DNA of 64,000 nt from Rhodospirillaceae bacterium (GTDB taxonomy: Bacteria > Pseudomonadota > Alphaproteobacteria > Rhodospirillales > Rhodospirillaceae): contig JAVJSV010000011.1 in assembly GCA_040219235.1 (NCBI GenBank), positions 682,001-746,000 on the forward strand, in the 5' to 3' direction. The stretch's first letter is position 1; every line of letters starts with the position of its first letter. Below, piece by piece: positions 44,109 through 52,303 of the stretch. The notes under the pieces are model-generated. The model was not told the DNA's origin and did not search any database. It saw only the letters and a list, made by a program, of their open reading frames with translations. A program made the position numbers and the translations under genes.

Positions 44109-44558
44109 ATGAGTCTCCTTGTTTGGGGTATTGCCCTTGTCGCGTTGTTTTTTATTGCCAGGATCTGGCTGCAAAGTCGTAAAGACGACGATGATGAACT
44201 GGCCGATCTCGTCCCGCCGCCTCATGGTGAACCGCTGGAGGCGCTCGTGTGGCCAGTTGTGGGCGAGACCCAGCTCAATGATGATCATTCATCGCGGCAA
44301 GAAGCCTTAGCCAAGTCAGCAGAAGGCATGCCAGTCGAGATTGAGTATATCAGCGGCGGAGTCAGCGGTACGGGCAGCGCTCGTGTTTTGACAGAACATG
44401 GACAGATCGGCACGCTGAGAAACGATGCGGTCGAAAAGCTCCGGCAACTCAATAAACATCACCATAAAGTAGAGGCCTATATTCGCGAGTTAGACGGTGG
44501 CGATGATGAGGGGCGTATCCGGTCGGCCAGTCTCCAAGTCTATGTTTACAAAGCGTAA
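44109..44558 (+). CDS. Small membrane-anchored protein of unknown function
   Basis: A 149-residue protein with one N-terminal membrane helix (about 3-21) and an adjacent stretch of Asp/Glu (KDDDDELADL). The soluble part (about 70-149) has PVEIEYISGGVSGTGSARV and helix-rich NAVEKLRQLNKHHHKVEAY-like sequence, ending ASLQVYVYKA. No family is recognised. It lies between the binding-protein gene and xseA (23 bases before xseA), so it may be cotranscribed with both. It probably faces the cytoplasm. Confidence 0.6.
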   Translation: MSLLVWGIALVALFFIARIWLQSRKDDDDELADLVPPPHGEPLEALVWPVVGETQLNDDHSSRQEALAKSAEGMPVEIEYISGGVSGTGSARVLTEHGQIGTLRNDAVEKLRQLNKHHHKVEAYIRELDGGDDEGRIRSASLQVYVYKA

Positions 44559-44581
44559 GCGAACGGTATCAGCACCAATTT

Positions 44582-46099
44582 ATGAGCACTTCGGCACCCC
44601 CCTTGAACGTTCCTGAGTTCACTGTCTCGGAAGTCTCGTCGGCGCTGAAACGCACCGTTGAGGATGCGTTTGGATATGTCCGTATTCGCGGCGAGATTTC
44701 TCAACCCAAAGTGGCTGGGTCTGGGCATTGCTATATGCGCCTCAAAGACGAGAGCGCAGTGATTGATGCGATCATTTGGCGTGGCAGTATGAGCAAGCTG
44801 TCGCATCGCCCGGAAGAGGGCATGGAAGTGATTGCTTCAGGTCGACTCACGACCTATCCAGGCCGCTCATCCTATCAAATTATCATCGATAGTTTTGAGC
44901 TGGCGGGCGAAGGTGCGCTGCTCAAGCTGTTGGAAGACCGTCGCAAGGCGCTGGCCACCGAAGGTTTGTTTGCGGAGGAGCGCAAAGTGCCGATCCCGCG
45001 TCTTCCACAGGTGATTGGTGTGGTCACGTCGCCCACCGGCGCTGTCATTCGCGACATACTGCACCGCGTGAAGGATCGCTTTCCGCGCCACGTTCTGGTG
45101 TGGCCGGTGCGCGTGCAAGGTGACGGCGCGGCCGAAGAAATCGCCGCTGCGATCGCCGGCTTTAACGCCCTGCCGGAAGGGGGTGACATCCCCAGGCCAG
45201 ATGTGCTGATCGTTGCGCGTGGCGGTGGTTCGCTGGAGGATCTGTGGGCGTTCAACGAAGAGGTCGTTGTGCGCGCCGTTGCGGCATCTGCCATCCCGCT
45301 TATTTCAGCGGTGGGGCATGAGACTGACACCACATTGATTGATTTCGCCTCAGACCGTCGTGCGCCCACGCCAACCGCGGCCGCAGAGATGGCCGTTCCT
45401 GTGCGCCTGGAGTTGGTGTCCCAGGTTCAAGAGCATGGCGTGCGTCTGGCCCAGGCGATGAACCGCTTGCTGTCGGAAAACACCTTGAACGTCAAAGGGC
45501 TGGGTCGTGGCCTGCCCAACCTGACAGACTTGGTCGAGCGCAAACAACAAGACCTGGATGGTCTGTCGGGCCGCCTCAGCACCGGACCAACGCGTTTGTT
45601 AGGGTCTAAAGCACAAGATTTATCCGTGGCTTCTGCCGGCCTCAAGCCGTCCCATTTGAGCCGTGATGTGAAGCGGTTTGACAGCATGATCAAGGACTTA
45701 ACGGCCAGACTCACGACCGGATTAGATCGAGATGTCACGCGCTATGATGGTCTGCTTGAGGACTGGTCGGCACGGCTTGGTGTCGCCTTGGGCCGCTCTG
45801 CGGAGCGTGCTGGCGAACGGCTTGACGGCATGGTTGCACGGCTTGAGTCGGTCTCGCCGCGTCGGGTGTTGGATCGGGGGTATGCGCTTGTCACCGACGC
45901 TGCAGGTGATCCCATTACAGATGCTGCACATGCAGAGTCAGGGGCGACTTGGAGTGTTGCTTTTCGCGATGGTGCAGTGGGGGTGACTGTGGGCAGTGGT
46001 GCAGAGCCGTCGGCTTCCACGACGCTGATAAAACCGAAAAAACCGAAATCAAAAATAACACCGTCAGGGTCACCAGAACGGCAAGGGAGTCTTTTGTAA
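44582..46099 (+). CDS. xseA: Exodeoxyribonuclease VII large subunit
   Basis: A 505-residue XseA. The N-terminal OB fold (about 8-105) has EFTVSEVSSALKRTVEDAFG and VRIRGEISQPKVAGSGH; the nuclease core has VVTSPTGAVIRDI, VARGGGSLEDLWAFNEE and ISAVGHETDTTLIDF, followed by a long coiled coil (about 270-430) and a C-terminal domain. With XseB it degrades single-stranded DNA. xseB is not in the window. The stop is directly followed by the ATG of the M23 peptidase without a gap. Confidence 0.97.
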   Translation: MSTSAPPLNVPEFTVSEVSSALKRTVEDAFGYVRIRGEISQPKVAGSGHCYMRLKDESAVIDAIIWRGSMSKLSHRPEEGMEVIASGRLTTYPGRSSYQIIIDSFELAGEGALLKLLEDRRKALATEGLFAEERKVPIPRLPQVIGVVTSPTGAVIRDILHRVKDRFPRHVLVWPVRVQGDGAAEEIAAAIAGFNALPEGGDIPRPDVLIVARGGGSLEDLWAFNEEVVVRAVAASAIPLISAVGHETDTTLIDFASDRRAPTPTAAAEMAVPVRLELVSQVQEHGVRLAQAMNRLLSENTLNVKGLGRGLPNLTDLVERKQQDLDGLSGRLSTGPTRLLGSKAQDLSVASAGLKPSHLSRDVKRFDSMIKDLTARLTTGLDRDVTRYDGLLEDWSARLGVALGRSAERAGERLDGMVARLESVSPRRVLDRGYALVTDAAGDPITDAAHAESGATWSVAFRDGAVGVTVGSGAEPSASTTLIKPKKPKSKITPSGSPERQGSLL

Positions 46100-46933
46100 A
46101 TGCGTTTGATGTATGTGCTGATCACGGTGTTCAGTCTGGGTGCTGCCACGAGTTATGCGCAAGAGATTGCAGTGTCTGGCCGTTTGGAACAAGGCGGCCT
46201 GGTTTTTGGGCAAGTCGCACCAGACACCCGCTTGACCGTTGATGGACAAGCCGTTTCGGTGTCTGAGCGGGGTGTGTTTGTGTTTGGGTTTGACCGTGAT
46301 GCCAAGCGCACGGCTCAGTTAAAGGCTCAATATCCAGATGGCACAACCGTGCAACAAACTTTACAGATCGCGCCACGGGACTGGAAAATCGAGCGCGTCG
46401 AGGGTTTACCTCAAAATACGGTCACGCCTGATCCGGAGACGGTGAAGCGGATTCAATCAGAAGGCAGCATGATTGTTGCCGCCCGCAATCGCACCGAACC
46501 GCTGCCGTTTTTTGTGACTGGATTTTTGCAACCTGCAGAGGGTCGTATTACAGGCGTATTTGGCAGTCAGCGCATCCTTAACGGCCAACCTCGGTCGCCG
46601 CACTCGGGATTGGATATCGCGGCCCCCACAGGCACGGTCATTCGTGCGACGGCTGATGGGGTTGTTAGTCTGACGCATGACGGCATGATCCTGACCGGTA
46701 AGACCATTATGATTGATCACGGCTTTGGCCTGGACTCAGTTTACATTCACATGAGCGACATCAAGGTCGAGCAGGGCCAGGCTGTACGCCAGGGTGAGGT
46801 GATCGGGGCCATCGGTATGACCGGTCGGACCAATGGGCCACACCTGCATTTTGGTATTTCCTGGTATGGGGCCAAGCTTGACCCTCAAACAGTTATGGCT
46901 GCGTTACCAGCGGGTCAGAACCTCTTTCAATAA
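46100..46933 (+). CDS. Secreted M23 (LytM) family metallopeptidase
   Basis: A 277-residue exported protein (signal peptide about 1-20, ending SYAQEI). An N-terminal beta domain (about 25-90) with VSGRLEQGGLVFGQV precedes the M23 endopeptidase domain (about 150-265). The catalytic zinc motifs are complete: HSGLDIAAP (His, Asp) and GPHLHFGISW (His-x-His), with YIHM between. It should cleave peptidoglycan cross-links in the periplasm. AAGGGAG upstream overlaps the end of xseA. Its 3' end overlaps the converging lpxK by 30 bases. Confidence 0.92.
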   Translation: MRLMYVLITVFSLGAATSYAQEIAVSGRLEQGGLVFGQVAPDTRLTVDGQAVSVSERGVFVFGFDRDAKRTAQLKAQYPDGTTVQQTLQIAPRDWKIERVEGLPQNTVTPDPETVKRIQSEGSMIVAARNRTEPLPFFVTGFLQPAEGRITGVFGSQRILNGQPRSPHSGLDIAAPTGTVIRATADGVVSLTHDGMILTGKTIMIDHGFGLDSVYIHMSDIKVEQGQAVRQGEVIGAIGMTGRTNGPHLHFGISWYGAKLDPQTVMAALPAGQNLFQ

Positions 46934-47878
46934 GGAGTCGATTGCGGACGGGTGCTCCCAGCGCACCGCGACCCGCAACACATTGACCTGCTGGCGCTGG
47001 TAAGGGGACAGCCGCATCGCGTCTTTTTCGGTGGTCACCGGCAAGGCATCTAACTCAAAAGCTTCATCTAAAATAGGCTGGATGTCGGCCTGTTGATACA
47101 GATGGTGATCGTCAAAGGGGTGCGCCGCAATGACTTTTGCCCCGATGCTGACCAAAGCGTTGAAAAACTTATCGGGTCGTCCCAAACCTGCAAAGGCAAC
47201 GACTTTACGCCCACGTAATTGAACAGCATCCGCCGTGGGGTCGAGATGGCCTTTCATCACCTCAAGCCGGGGTGGCAGGCGGTCAAGCAGACCGGTCGTG
47301 TCCGGGCCCATCAGGATGATGCGGTCGGCCCGAGCTAAACCAGCGCGAACGTCTTCACGTAAGGGACCCGCAGGCAGCGTATGATGGTTTCCAAACCCTG
47401 TTGCGCCATCAACAACCACGAGCGCACAGTTCTTGTGCAGGCTGGCATGCTGATGGGCATCATCAAGTATAATAACGGTTGCGCCCTCTGCCACGGCTTG
47501 AAGCGCGCCGTCTGATCTTTTGCGGGCGACCCACGTCGTTCCATCACGGGCATGGATCAAAGCTTCATCGCCGACATCTAACGCTGTGTGCGCATCCAGG
47601 TCGACGCGCACGGGGCCCGTCAGACGCCCGCCATAGCCACGCAAGACAACAGCCGGGTTTTGACCTCGTTCTTTGCAGCGCTGAACCAGGTCACGTACCA
47701 CCGGTGTTTTGCCAGTGCCGCCCACGGTCAGGTTGCCAACCGAGATCACCGGCACATCAACACGCACGGGTGTTGTGTGTTTAATCCGCCAAGCCGTTGT
47801 CGCAGCGTACAGCTTGCCGAAAGGCATCAACATACGAGTCAGAGGGCCGTTGGTGTTCCAAAAATCAGGGGCTTTCAT
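46904..47878 (-). CDS. lpxK: Tetraacyldisaccharide 4'-kinase
   Basis: A 324-residue inner-membrane-associated kinase that phosphorylates the lipid A disaccharide precursor. The P-loop is VGNLTVGGTGKTPVV (about 47-61), and DDAHQHASL, VVVDGATGFGN and DRIILMGPD are family blocks. The start at 47878 (MKAPDFW) is chosen because it aligns with known LpxK starts; a longer frame to 47923 has no ribosome site and reaches 59 bases into the acyltransferase gene. The N-terminal amphipathic segment is as expected. The overlap with DUF374 (14 bases) points to one operon. Confidence 0.95.
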   Translation of the reverse strand: MKAPDFWNTNGPLTRMLMPFGKLYAATTAWRIKHTTPVRVDVPVISVGNLTVGGTGKTPVVRDLVQRCKERGQNPAVVLRGYGGRLTGPVRVDLDAHTALDVGDEALIHARDGTTWVARKRSDGALQAVAEGATVIILDDAHQHASLHKNCALVVVDGATGFGNHHTLPAGPLREDVRAGLARADRIILMGPDTTGLLDRLPPRLEVMKGHLDPTADAVQLRGRKVVAFAGLGRPDKFFNALVSIGAKVIAAHPFDDHHLYQQADIQPILDEAFELDALPVTTEKDAMRLSPYQRQQVNVLRVAVRWEHPSAIDSLLKEVLTRW

Positions 47879-48602
47879 CTGCGTTCCCAGGAAGTTTTGC
47901 CTGCGGAATAGACGCTTGCCCAACCAGCGTGTCAGCTCTGTTGCTCGCGGCAGTTAAGGCGTCCTCAAGCCCCTGGCGGATGCGTATAAAATCTTCAGGC
48001 GTGCTATCCTTAGGAACATCAATGGGCGTGCCCCAAATGCGTGCCCCACGCGAAAACGGCAGGGGAACGATCAGGCGGTCCCAGGAGGACAAAACTTTAC
48101 GGCGACTGACCGATACCGCAGCCGGAACAATTTTTACCCCTGAAAGTTTTGCCAGGGCGAGGGGGCCATCCCCAGCGTGCATGCGCGGTCCGCGTGGACC
48201 ATCCGGTGTGATGCCGACCGAATAACCCGTCTTGAGTAATTTAACCAAGGCGCGTGTGGCGCTGCTGCCGCCTTTTGAACTCGATCCTGTGATGGTCGAG
48301 ATCCCAAACCATAATGTGGTTTTAGAAATCAGCCGCCCGTCGGCGTGCCCCGAGATCAGCATGTGAAAGGGCGCGCGGGAGGACCAGCAGTAGGGCATCA
48401 TGAGCAACCGGTTATGCCAAAATGCGATAATCACTGGTTCTACGCCGCTCCAGGCCGCCTCAGTGGCGTCGCGGCCTTCATCGGTCCAGCGGCTGGTGAC
48501 GTGCACCAGCCATAGGTATGCTGCGGCCAAAGCGCCGAGAAGGCCTTGTACCAATGCGTTGCGGAATATCGCCTTGCGCATTTGCTTCATGCGTTTCAGC
48601 AT
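47865..48602 (-). CDS. DUF374 lysophospholipid acyltransferase-like protein
   Basis: A 245-residue LPLAT-fold protein with an N-terminal membrane segment (about 15-35). Motifs: IIAFWHNRLLMMPY (equivalent of the catalytic HX4D region, with HNRLL), LISGHADGRLISKTT and GITPDGPRGPRMHAG. The family lies next to waaA and lpxK in many alphaproteobacteria and is linked to lipid A or phospholipid acylation, but the donor and acceptor are unproven. Here waaA (Kdo transferase) is not between DUF374 and lpxK, as it often is. It is the first gene of the pair and overlaps lpxK by 14 bases. Confidence 0.88.
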   Translation of the reverse strand: MLKRMKQMRKAIFRNALVQGLLGALAAAYLWLVHVTSRWTDEGRDATEAAWSGVEPVIIAFWHNRLLMMPYCWSSRAPFHMLISGHADGRLISKTTLWFGISTITGSSSKGGSSATRALVKLLKTGYSVGITPDGPRGPRMHAGDGPLALAKLSGVKIVPAAVSVSRRKVLSSWDRLIVPLPFSRGARIWGTPIDVPKDSTPEDFIRIRQGLEDALTAASNRADTLVGQASIPQAKLPGNADESP

Positions 48603-48723
48603 TGCCTCTTATTATAATCTAGGTCTCTAATTAGGTCATTATAGACTATCCTATGGCATGGCCAGTGCTGGTGACATCGGTGATTGCATCACGCTTGCAG
48701 AGTTTAAACAGGGGAGAACAGAA

Positions 48724-49101
48724 ATGGGTAGTAACAAGGGTATTATCATCGCCGTTATCGCGGCCATCATTTTTCTCGTCATTTTGGCGTTCGATTTTCG
48801 TGCCACAGATGAAAACGGTATGGAGGCCACAATCAACGACGCGGTCGAACAAACGCAAGATGCGGTCGATGATATGGCGGATGAGACATCTGATGCGATG
48901 GATGACGCCTCTGACGCAATGGAAGATGCTTATGACGACATGAGCGAAGCGACACGAAAAGCTGCTGAGGATGCCATGAACAACATGGAGAAGATGGCTG
49001 ACGACGCGGCTGAGGCAATGGAGGGCGCTGCCGACAGCATGAAAGATGCCGCAGACGAAATGAGAGACGACGCGAAAGATATGATGCCGAATCCGCAATA
49101 A
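48724..49101 (+). CDS. Membrane-anchored acidic helical repeat protein
   Basis: A 125-residue protein: a short basic N-terminus (GSNKG), one hydrophobic helix (about 7-23), then a long, very acidic, Ala/Asp/Met-rich segment (about 30-125) built of loose 7- to 11-residue units of the kind DAxDDMxDAxxDAMDD. This predicts one continuous amphipathic helix or a bundle, like LEA/apolipoprotein-type or stress proteins. No known domain. The ATG at 48724 is chosen for GGGGAGA upstream; an earlier ATG at 48658 has no site. The antisense reading is a shadow. Membrane stabilisation or envelope spacing is conceivable but only inferred. Confidence 0.7.
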   Translation: MGSNKGIIIAVIAAIIFLVILAFDFRATDENGMEATINDAVEQTQDAVDDMADETSDAMDDASDAMEDAYDDMSEATRKAAEDAMNNMEKMADDAAEAMEGAADSMKDAADEMRDDAKDMMPNPQ

Positions 49102-49111
49102 CGGGCATCAT

Positions 49112-50176
49112 CTAAGCCGTTGAGGTCTGTTCCGTCGGTGTGCCGCTGGTGGCTTTATCCGTGGGAAACTTATCGTCTGCATCGAACGGATAAACATTAT
49201 CCAGGAATTGCTGGACGCTGGTTTCCCACGAAAAGCCAAGCGCATAATCCCGGCAGGTTTGAGGATCAGCCTTGAGTGCTTCATGAACCGCATATTGCAG
49301 GTCTTCGTTCAAGCAGCCCACGGGGGCATCGCCAATCACGTCCAGCGGTCCCGGTACCGGGAAGGCCGCTACGGGAATTCCGGATGCCAAGGCTTCCAGC
49401 AGTACCAATCCAAACGTATCGGTACGGCTTGGGAAAACGAACACATCTGCCGCCGCAAAATGTTTGGCCAGATCTTCCCCTTGTTTGCCGCCGGCAAAAT
49501 ACACATCCGGATAGGATTTGCTTAAGTCAGCCAGTTGCGGCCCGTCGCCGACCACCAGCTTGGTGCCCGGCAGATCCAACTTGAGGAAGGCTTCAATGTT
49601 TTTCTCAACGGCAACGCGCCCGACGTACAATGAAATCGGTCGTGGCAGGTCAAGAAAATCCTTGCTGCGGGGTTTGAACAACTCTGTATCGACGCCGCGG
49701 GTCCAGCGCTTGATGTTGGTCAGGCCCCATTTGATCAGTTCGTCCTCAATGGTCTGGGTGGCGACCATGATGCCTTGAGACCCACCATGGAACCAACGCA
49801 TCAGCTTGTAGGTCCAGGCTATGGGAATGCCAAACCGGGCATGCACATATTCAGGAAACTTAGTATGGAATGCTGTCGTAAACGGAATGTCCCGCTTCAC
49901 ACAATAAGAACGCGCCGCCATGCCCAATGGGCCTTCGGTGGCCACATGCACGACACAGGGCCGAAACTGTTCAATGATTTTCGCCATCCGATACCCGGGA
50001 AAAAGGGCGAGCGGAATTTCCGGATAGGTCGGACAGGGAATGGTCCGGAATTGATCTGGCGTGATAAACACAATGTCGTGCCCATCGCGATCAAGATGCG
50101 TCTTGAGCGTGTTTAAGGTTCGGACGACGCCATTGACTTGGGGGAACCAGGCATCGGTGACGAGGAGAATTCGCAT
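49112..50176 (-). CDS. agt: GT4-family glycosyltransferase, Agt-like glycolipid synthase
   Basis: A 354-residue GT-B enzyme. The N-terminal block MRILLVTDAWFPQVNGVVRT (first 20 residues) is characteristic of Agt/MgtA-type transferases; later blocks are LYVGRVAVEKNIEAFLKLD, KLVVGDGPQL and FPSRTDTFGLVLLEALASGIP with the nucleotide-sugar-binding Glu pair. In marine bacteria and rhizobia Agt makes glycosyl- or glucuronosyl-diacylglycerol from diacylglycerol released by PlcP when phosphate is scarce. Its ATG lies 64 bases inside the PlcP-like gene, a long overlap that couples them. The sugar donor is not predictable. The assignment leans on the neighbour. Confidence 0.78.
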   Translation of the reverse strand: MRILLVTDAWFPQVNGVVRTLNTLKTHLDRDGHDIVFITPDQFRTIPCPTYPEIPLALFPGYRMAKIIEQFRPCVVHVATEGPLGMAARSYCVKRDIPFTTAFHTKFPEYVHARFGIPIAWTYKLMRWFHGGSQGIMVATQTIEDELIKWGLTNIKRWTRGVDTELFKPRSKDFLDLPRPISLYVGRVAVEKNIEAFLKLDLPGTKLVVGDGPQLADLSKSYPDVYFAGGKQGEDLAKHFAAADVFVFPSRTDTFGLVLLEALASGIPVAAFPVPGPLDVIGDAPVGCLNEDLQYAVHEALKADPQTCRDYALGFSWETSVQQFLDNVYPFDADDKFPTDKATSGTPTEQTSTA

Positions 50177-50967
50177 TCTTTTGCCTTACTGTACGCTTCA
50201 AGGGGGGTGAGATCGCGCATGTCTGTCCAGGTCAGGATTTCCATGGTGCCGTCGTAGTGTTCGACCAGGGCCGTGCAGCTTTCGACCCAGTCGCCATCGT
50301 TGCAGTAGAGAATACCGTCGATTTCACGCATGGCAGCGTGGTGGATGTGGCCGCAAATCACGCCTTCTGCGCCTTTGCGCTTGGCCAGTTCAACCATGCC
50401 TTCTTCGTAATTGCTCATGAACTGAACAGCGTTTTTCACTTTATGTTTGAGGTAGGCGGACAAAGACCAATAGGGCAAGCCAAGCTTCCGGCGCGCAATG
50501 TTAAACCAGTGATTGAGCGCGAGCGCTGTCACATAGGCGTAGTCACCAAGAACGGCCAGCCAGCGCGCATAAAGCATAATGCCATCACATTCGTCGCCGT
50601 GGATCACCAAGAAGCGTCGACCATTGGCTGCGGTGTGAATAATTTCGCGGCGGACATCAACCCGGCCAAACTCGTTATCCACATATTCTCTGGCGAACTC
50701 ATCATGGTTGCCGGGCACGAAAAAAACTTTTGTGCCTTTACGCGCTTTGCGCAGTAGTTTCTGAATAACATCGTTATGAGATTGCGGCCAGAACCAGGTG
50801 CGTTGCAAACGCCAGCCATCAAAGATGTCGCCAACCAGATAGAGAAATTCAGACTCAGTATGTTTTAGAAAATCGAGGAGGAAATCAGCTTTACAGCCAC
50901 GGGTGCCCAGATGAATGTCTGATATAAACACAGACCTAAATCTGAGGTTTTCCCCAATGGTCTTCAT
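50113..50967 (-). CDS. plcP: PlcP-like calcineurin phosphoesterase
   Basis: A 284-residue metallophosphoesterase of the LpxH/COG2908 type. All metal-ligand motifs are visible: SDIHLGTRG (about 16-24), GDIFDGW (about 46-52), GNHDEF (about 83-88), HGDE and CGHIHHA (about 203-209). The tail NDGDWVESCTALVEHYDG fits the phospholipase C-like PlcP of rhizobia and marine bacteria, which releases diacylglycerol from phospholipids. LpxH is the alternative, but the pairing with an Agt-like gene and a nearby lipid kinase favours PlcP. Its upstream region contains a weak Pho-box-like repeat. The active site should be cytoplasmic. Confidence 0.75.
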   Translation of the reverse strand: MKTIGENLRFRSVFISDIHLGTRGCKADFLLDFLKHTESEFLYLVGDIFDGWRLQRTWFWPQSHNDVIQKLLRKARKGTKVFFVPGNHDEFAREYVDNEFGRVDVRREIIHTAANGRRFLVIHGDECDGIMLYARWLAVLGDYAYVTALALNHWFNIARRKLGLPYWSLSAYLKHKVKNAVQFMSNYEEGMVELAKRKGAEGVICGHIHHAAMREIDGILYCNDGDWVESCTALVEHYDGTMEILTWTDMRDLTPLEAYSKAKECEFSSSPMPGSPKSMASSEP

Positions 50968-51043
50968 GACCGCTCAGTACGTTTTCTGTACATGAGCGCT
51001 TCAATGAGTCATTGCGGCCCCGAAGTAAAGTGGCCCAGATCGA

Positions 51044-51072
51044 TTGACTCTAATTGTTCATGTAGCTGTCAT
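51044..51072. promoter_or_regulatory. Weak Pho-box-like direct repeat
   Basis: Three 7-base elements occur at 11-base spacing: TTGACTC (51044-51050), TGTTCAT (51055-51061) and CTGTCAT (51066-51072). The last equals the PhoB half-site, the middle matches four of seven, the first three of seven. The repeats lie between the divergent plcP and lipid-kinase genes. Spacing is right for PhoB; matching is modest. Confidence 0.35.
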
Positions 51073-51153
51073 AGAAATGAAAACATATATCTTTATTACT
51101 ACAACAGTAGGCGTATGCGCGGTGCGCGACTCACCCTTTTTTCGGGATCTGCT

Positions 51154-52044
51154 ATGTCATGTTCTGGGGCAGTCCATCGCCGCGTTGCTGTTGTTTTTAA
51201 TCCCGCTGCTGGTCGCTCCCGACGCTATCGGCTCACCCAGGTTACCGGTAAACTTAAATCCCTCGGATGTCAGGTAACCGTGTTGGAGACCTCCGCGCCG
51301 GGTCATGCCGAGGAGATTGCGCGGACTTTGAAGGATGAGGACTTTGACATCATCGCTGCCGCAGGCGGTGACGGTACGGTCAACGAGGTCGTCAACGGTC
51401 TTCACGGGAAGTCGGTGGCGCTGGCCGTGATCCCCCTGGGCACGGCGAATGTGCTGGCTGATGAAGTCGGGTTGGGTCGAAAGACGGACCGCGTAGCTCA
51501 AACAATCGCCCACGGAGTTATTCGGTCTATCCGGGTTGGCACTGCTAACGGCCACCGCTTTGTGATGATGGCCGGAGCCGGCTTTGATGCAGAAGTTGTT
51601 GACGGCGTGCGGCTTGCTCTCAAAAAAGTTATTGGTCCGTTGGCTTATGTTTGGGAGATGACTCGCCAAGCCTTTCTGTATCGCTTTATTGGGTGTGACG
51701 TGCAGATCGATGGCCGGACATATCACGCGGTTTCGGCCATTGTCTGTAATGGCCGCTCTTATGGTGGTCCGTTTATGGCAGCGCCAGAGGCGGATTTGGA
51801 AGCAGATGACTTTCAAGTTGTGTTGTTCGAGCGCAGCGGTTGGTTCAACGTCTTGCGGTATGGCGTGGCGTTGATTTTTGGCCGCTTGCCTACTCTATCT
51901 GACGTCCGCATTGTGCCAGGTCGTCACGTCGCGATTCGCGGTGGCGCCGGGGCACCGGTTCAGGCCGATGGTGACATTCTGGCACGCCTACCGGTCGACA
52001 TTAGGGTTGATGAAGAGCCGGTTAGGTTTGTGTTTCCGGTTTAA
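51154..52044 (+). CDS. Diacylglycerol kinase family lipid kinase
   Basis: A 296-residue kinase (DagK/YegS/sphingosine-kinase fold). AVVFNPAAGRSRRYRLT (about 13-29) and the nucleotide loop AAAGGDGTVNEVVNGL (about 68-83) are diagnostic; PLGTANVLADEVGL and MAGAGFDAEVVDGV follow. It phosphorylates a neutral lipid such as diacylglycerol to phosphatidate. Divergent from plcP-agt, it would return diacylglycerol to the phospholipid pool, opposing Agt. Starts at 51115 or 50992 are possible; 51154 is preferred as it lies just before the first conserved strand. An upstream ORF extension is unlike the family. Confidence 0.85.
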   Translation: MSCSGAVHRRVAVVFNPAAGRSRRYRLTQVTGKLKSLGCQVTVLETSAPGHAEEIARTLKDEDFDIIAAAGGDGTVNEVVNGLHGKSVALAVIPLGTANVLADEVGLGRKTDRVAQTIAHGVIRSIRVGTANGHRFVMMAGAGFDAEVVDGVRLALKKVIGPLAYVWEMTRQAFLYRFIGCDVQIDGRTYHAVSAIVCNGRSYGGPFMAAPEADLEADDFQVVLFERSGWFNVLRYGVALIFGRLPTLSDVRIVPGRHVAIRGGAGAPVQADGDILARLPVDIRVDEEPVRFVFPV

Positions 52045-52303
52045 AGCCCGCGAAATCTGCTAAAGCCCTACTAATTTTCTATTACGGAACAGTAAATTCT
52101 GATATTTGTCCGCCCTCGGAAGTTATGTAAACCGGCGGCTACCCAGCCCTTATGCCACACCGATGGCTTAGCGGCACTCAATCCAGTCGATGGTTGGCGA
52201 GATAACGAAACCTCAGCCCGTCCCAAGCGGCGCTAACACTGACTTAAATAGAAGAAAATCTGTCGGTCTTGGGGCTGGCAGACAGTTTGTGTGTGGTACT
52301 GAA

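Noticed and set aside
48646-49098. 150-residue His/Arg/Cys-rich minus-strand frame opposite the acidic helical protein
   Set aside because: Composition is the mirror of Asp/Ala codons; the plus-strand frame has a good ribosome site and membrane helix.
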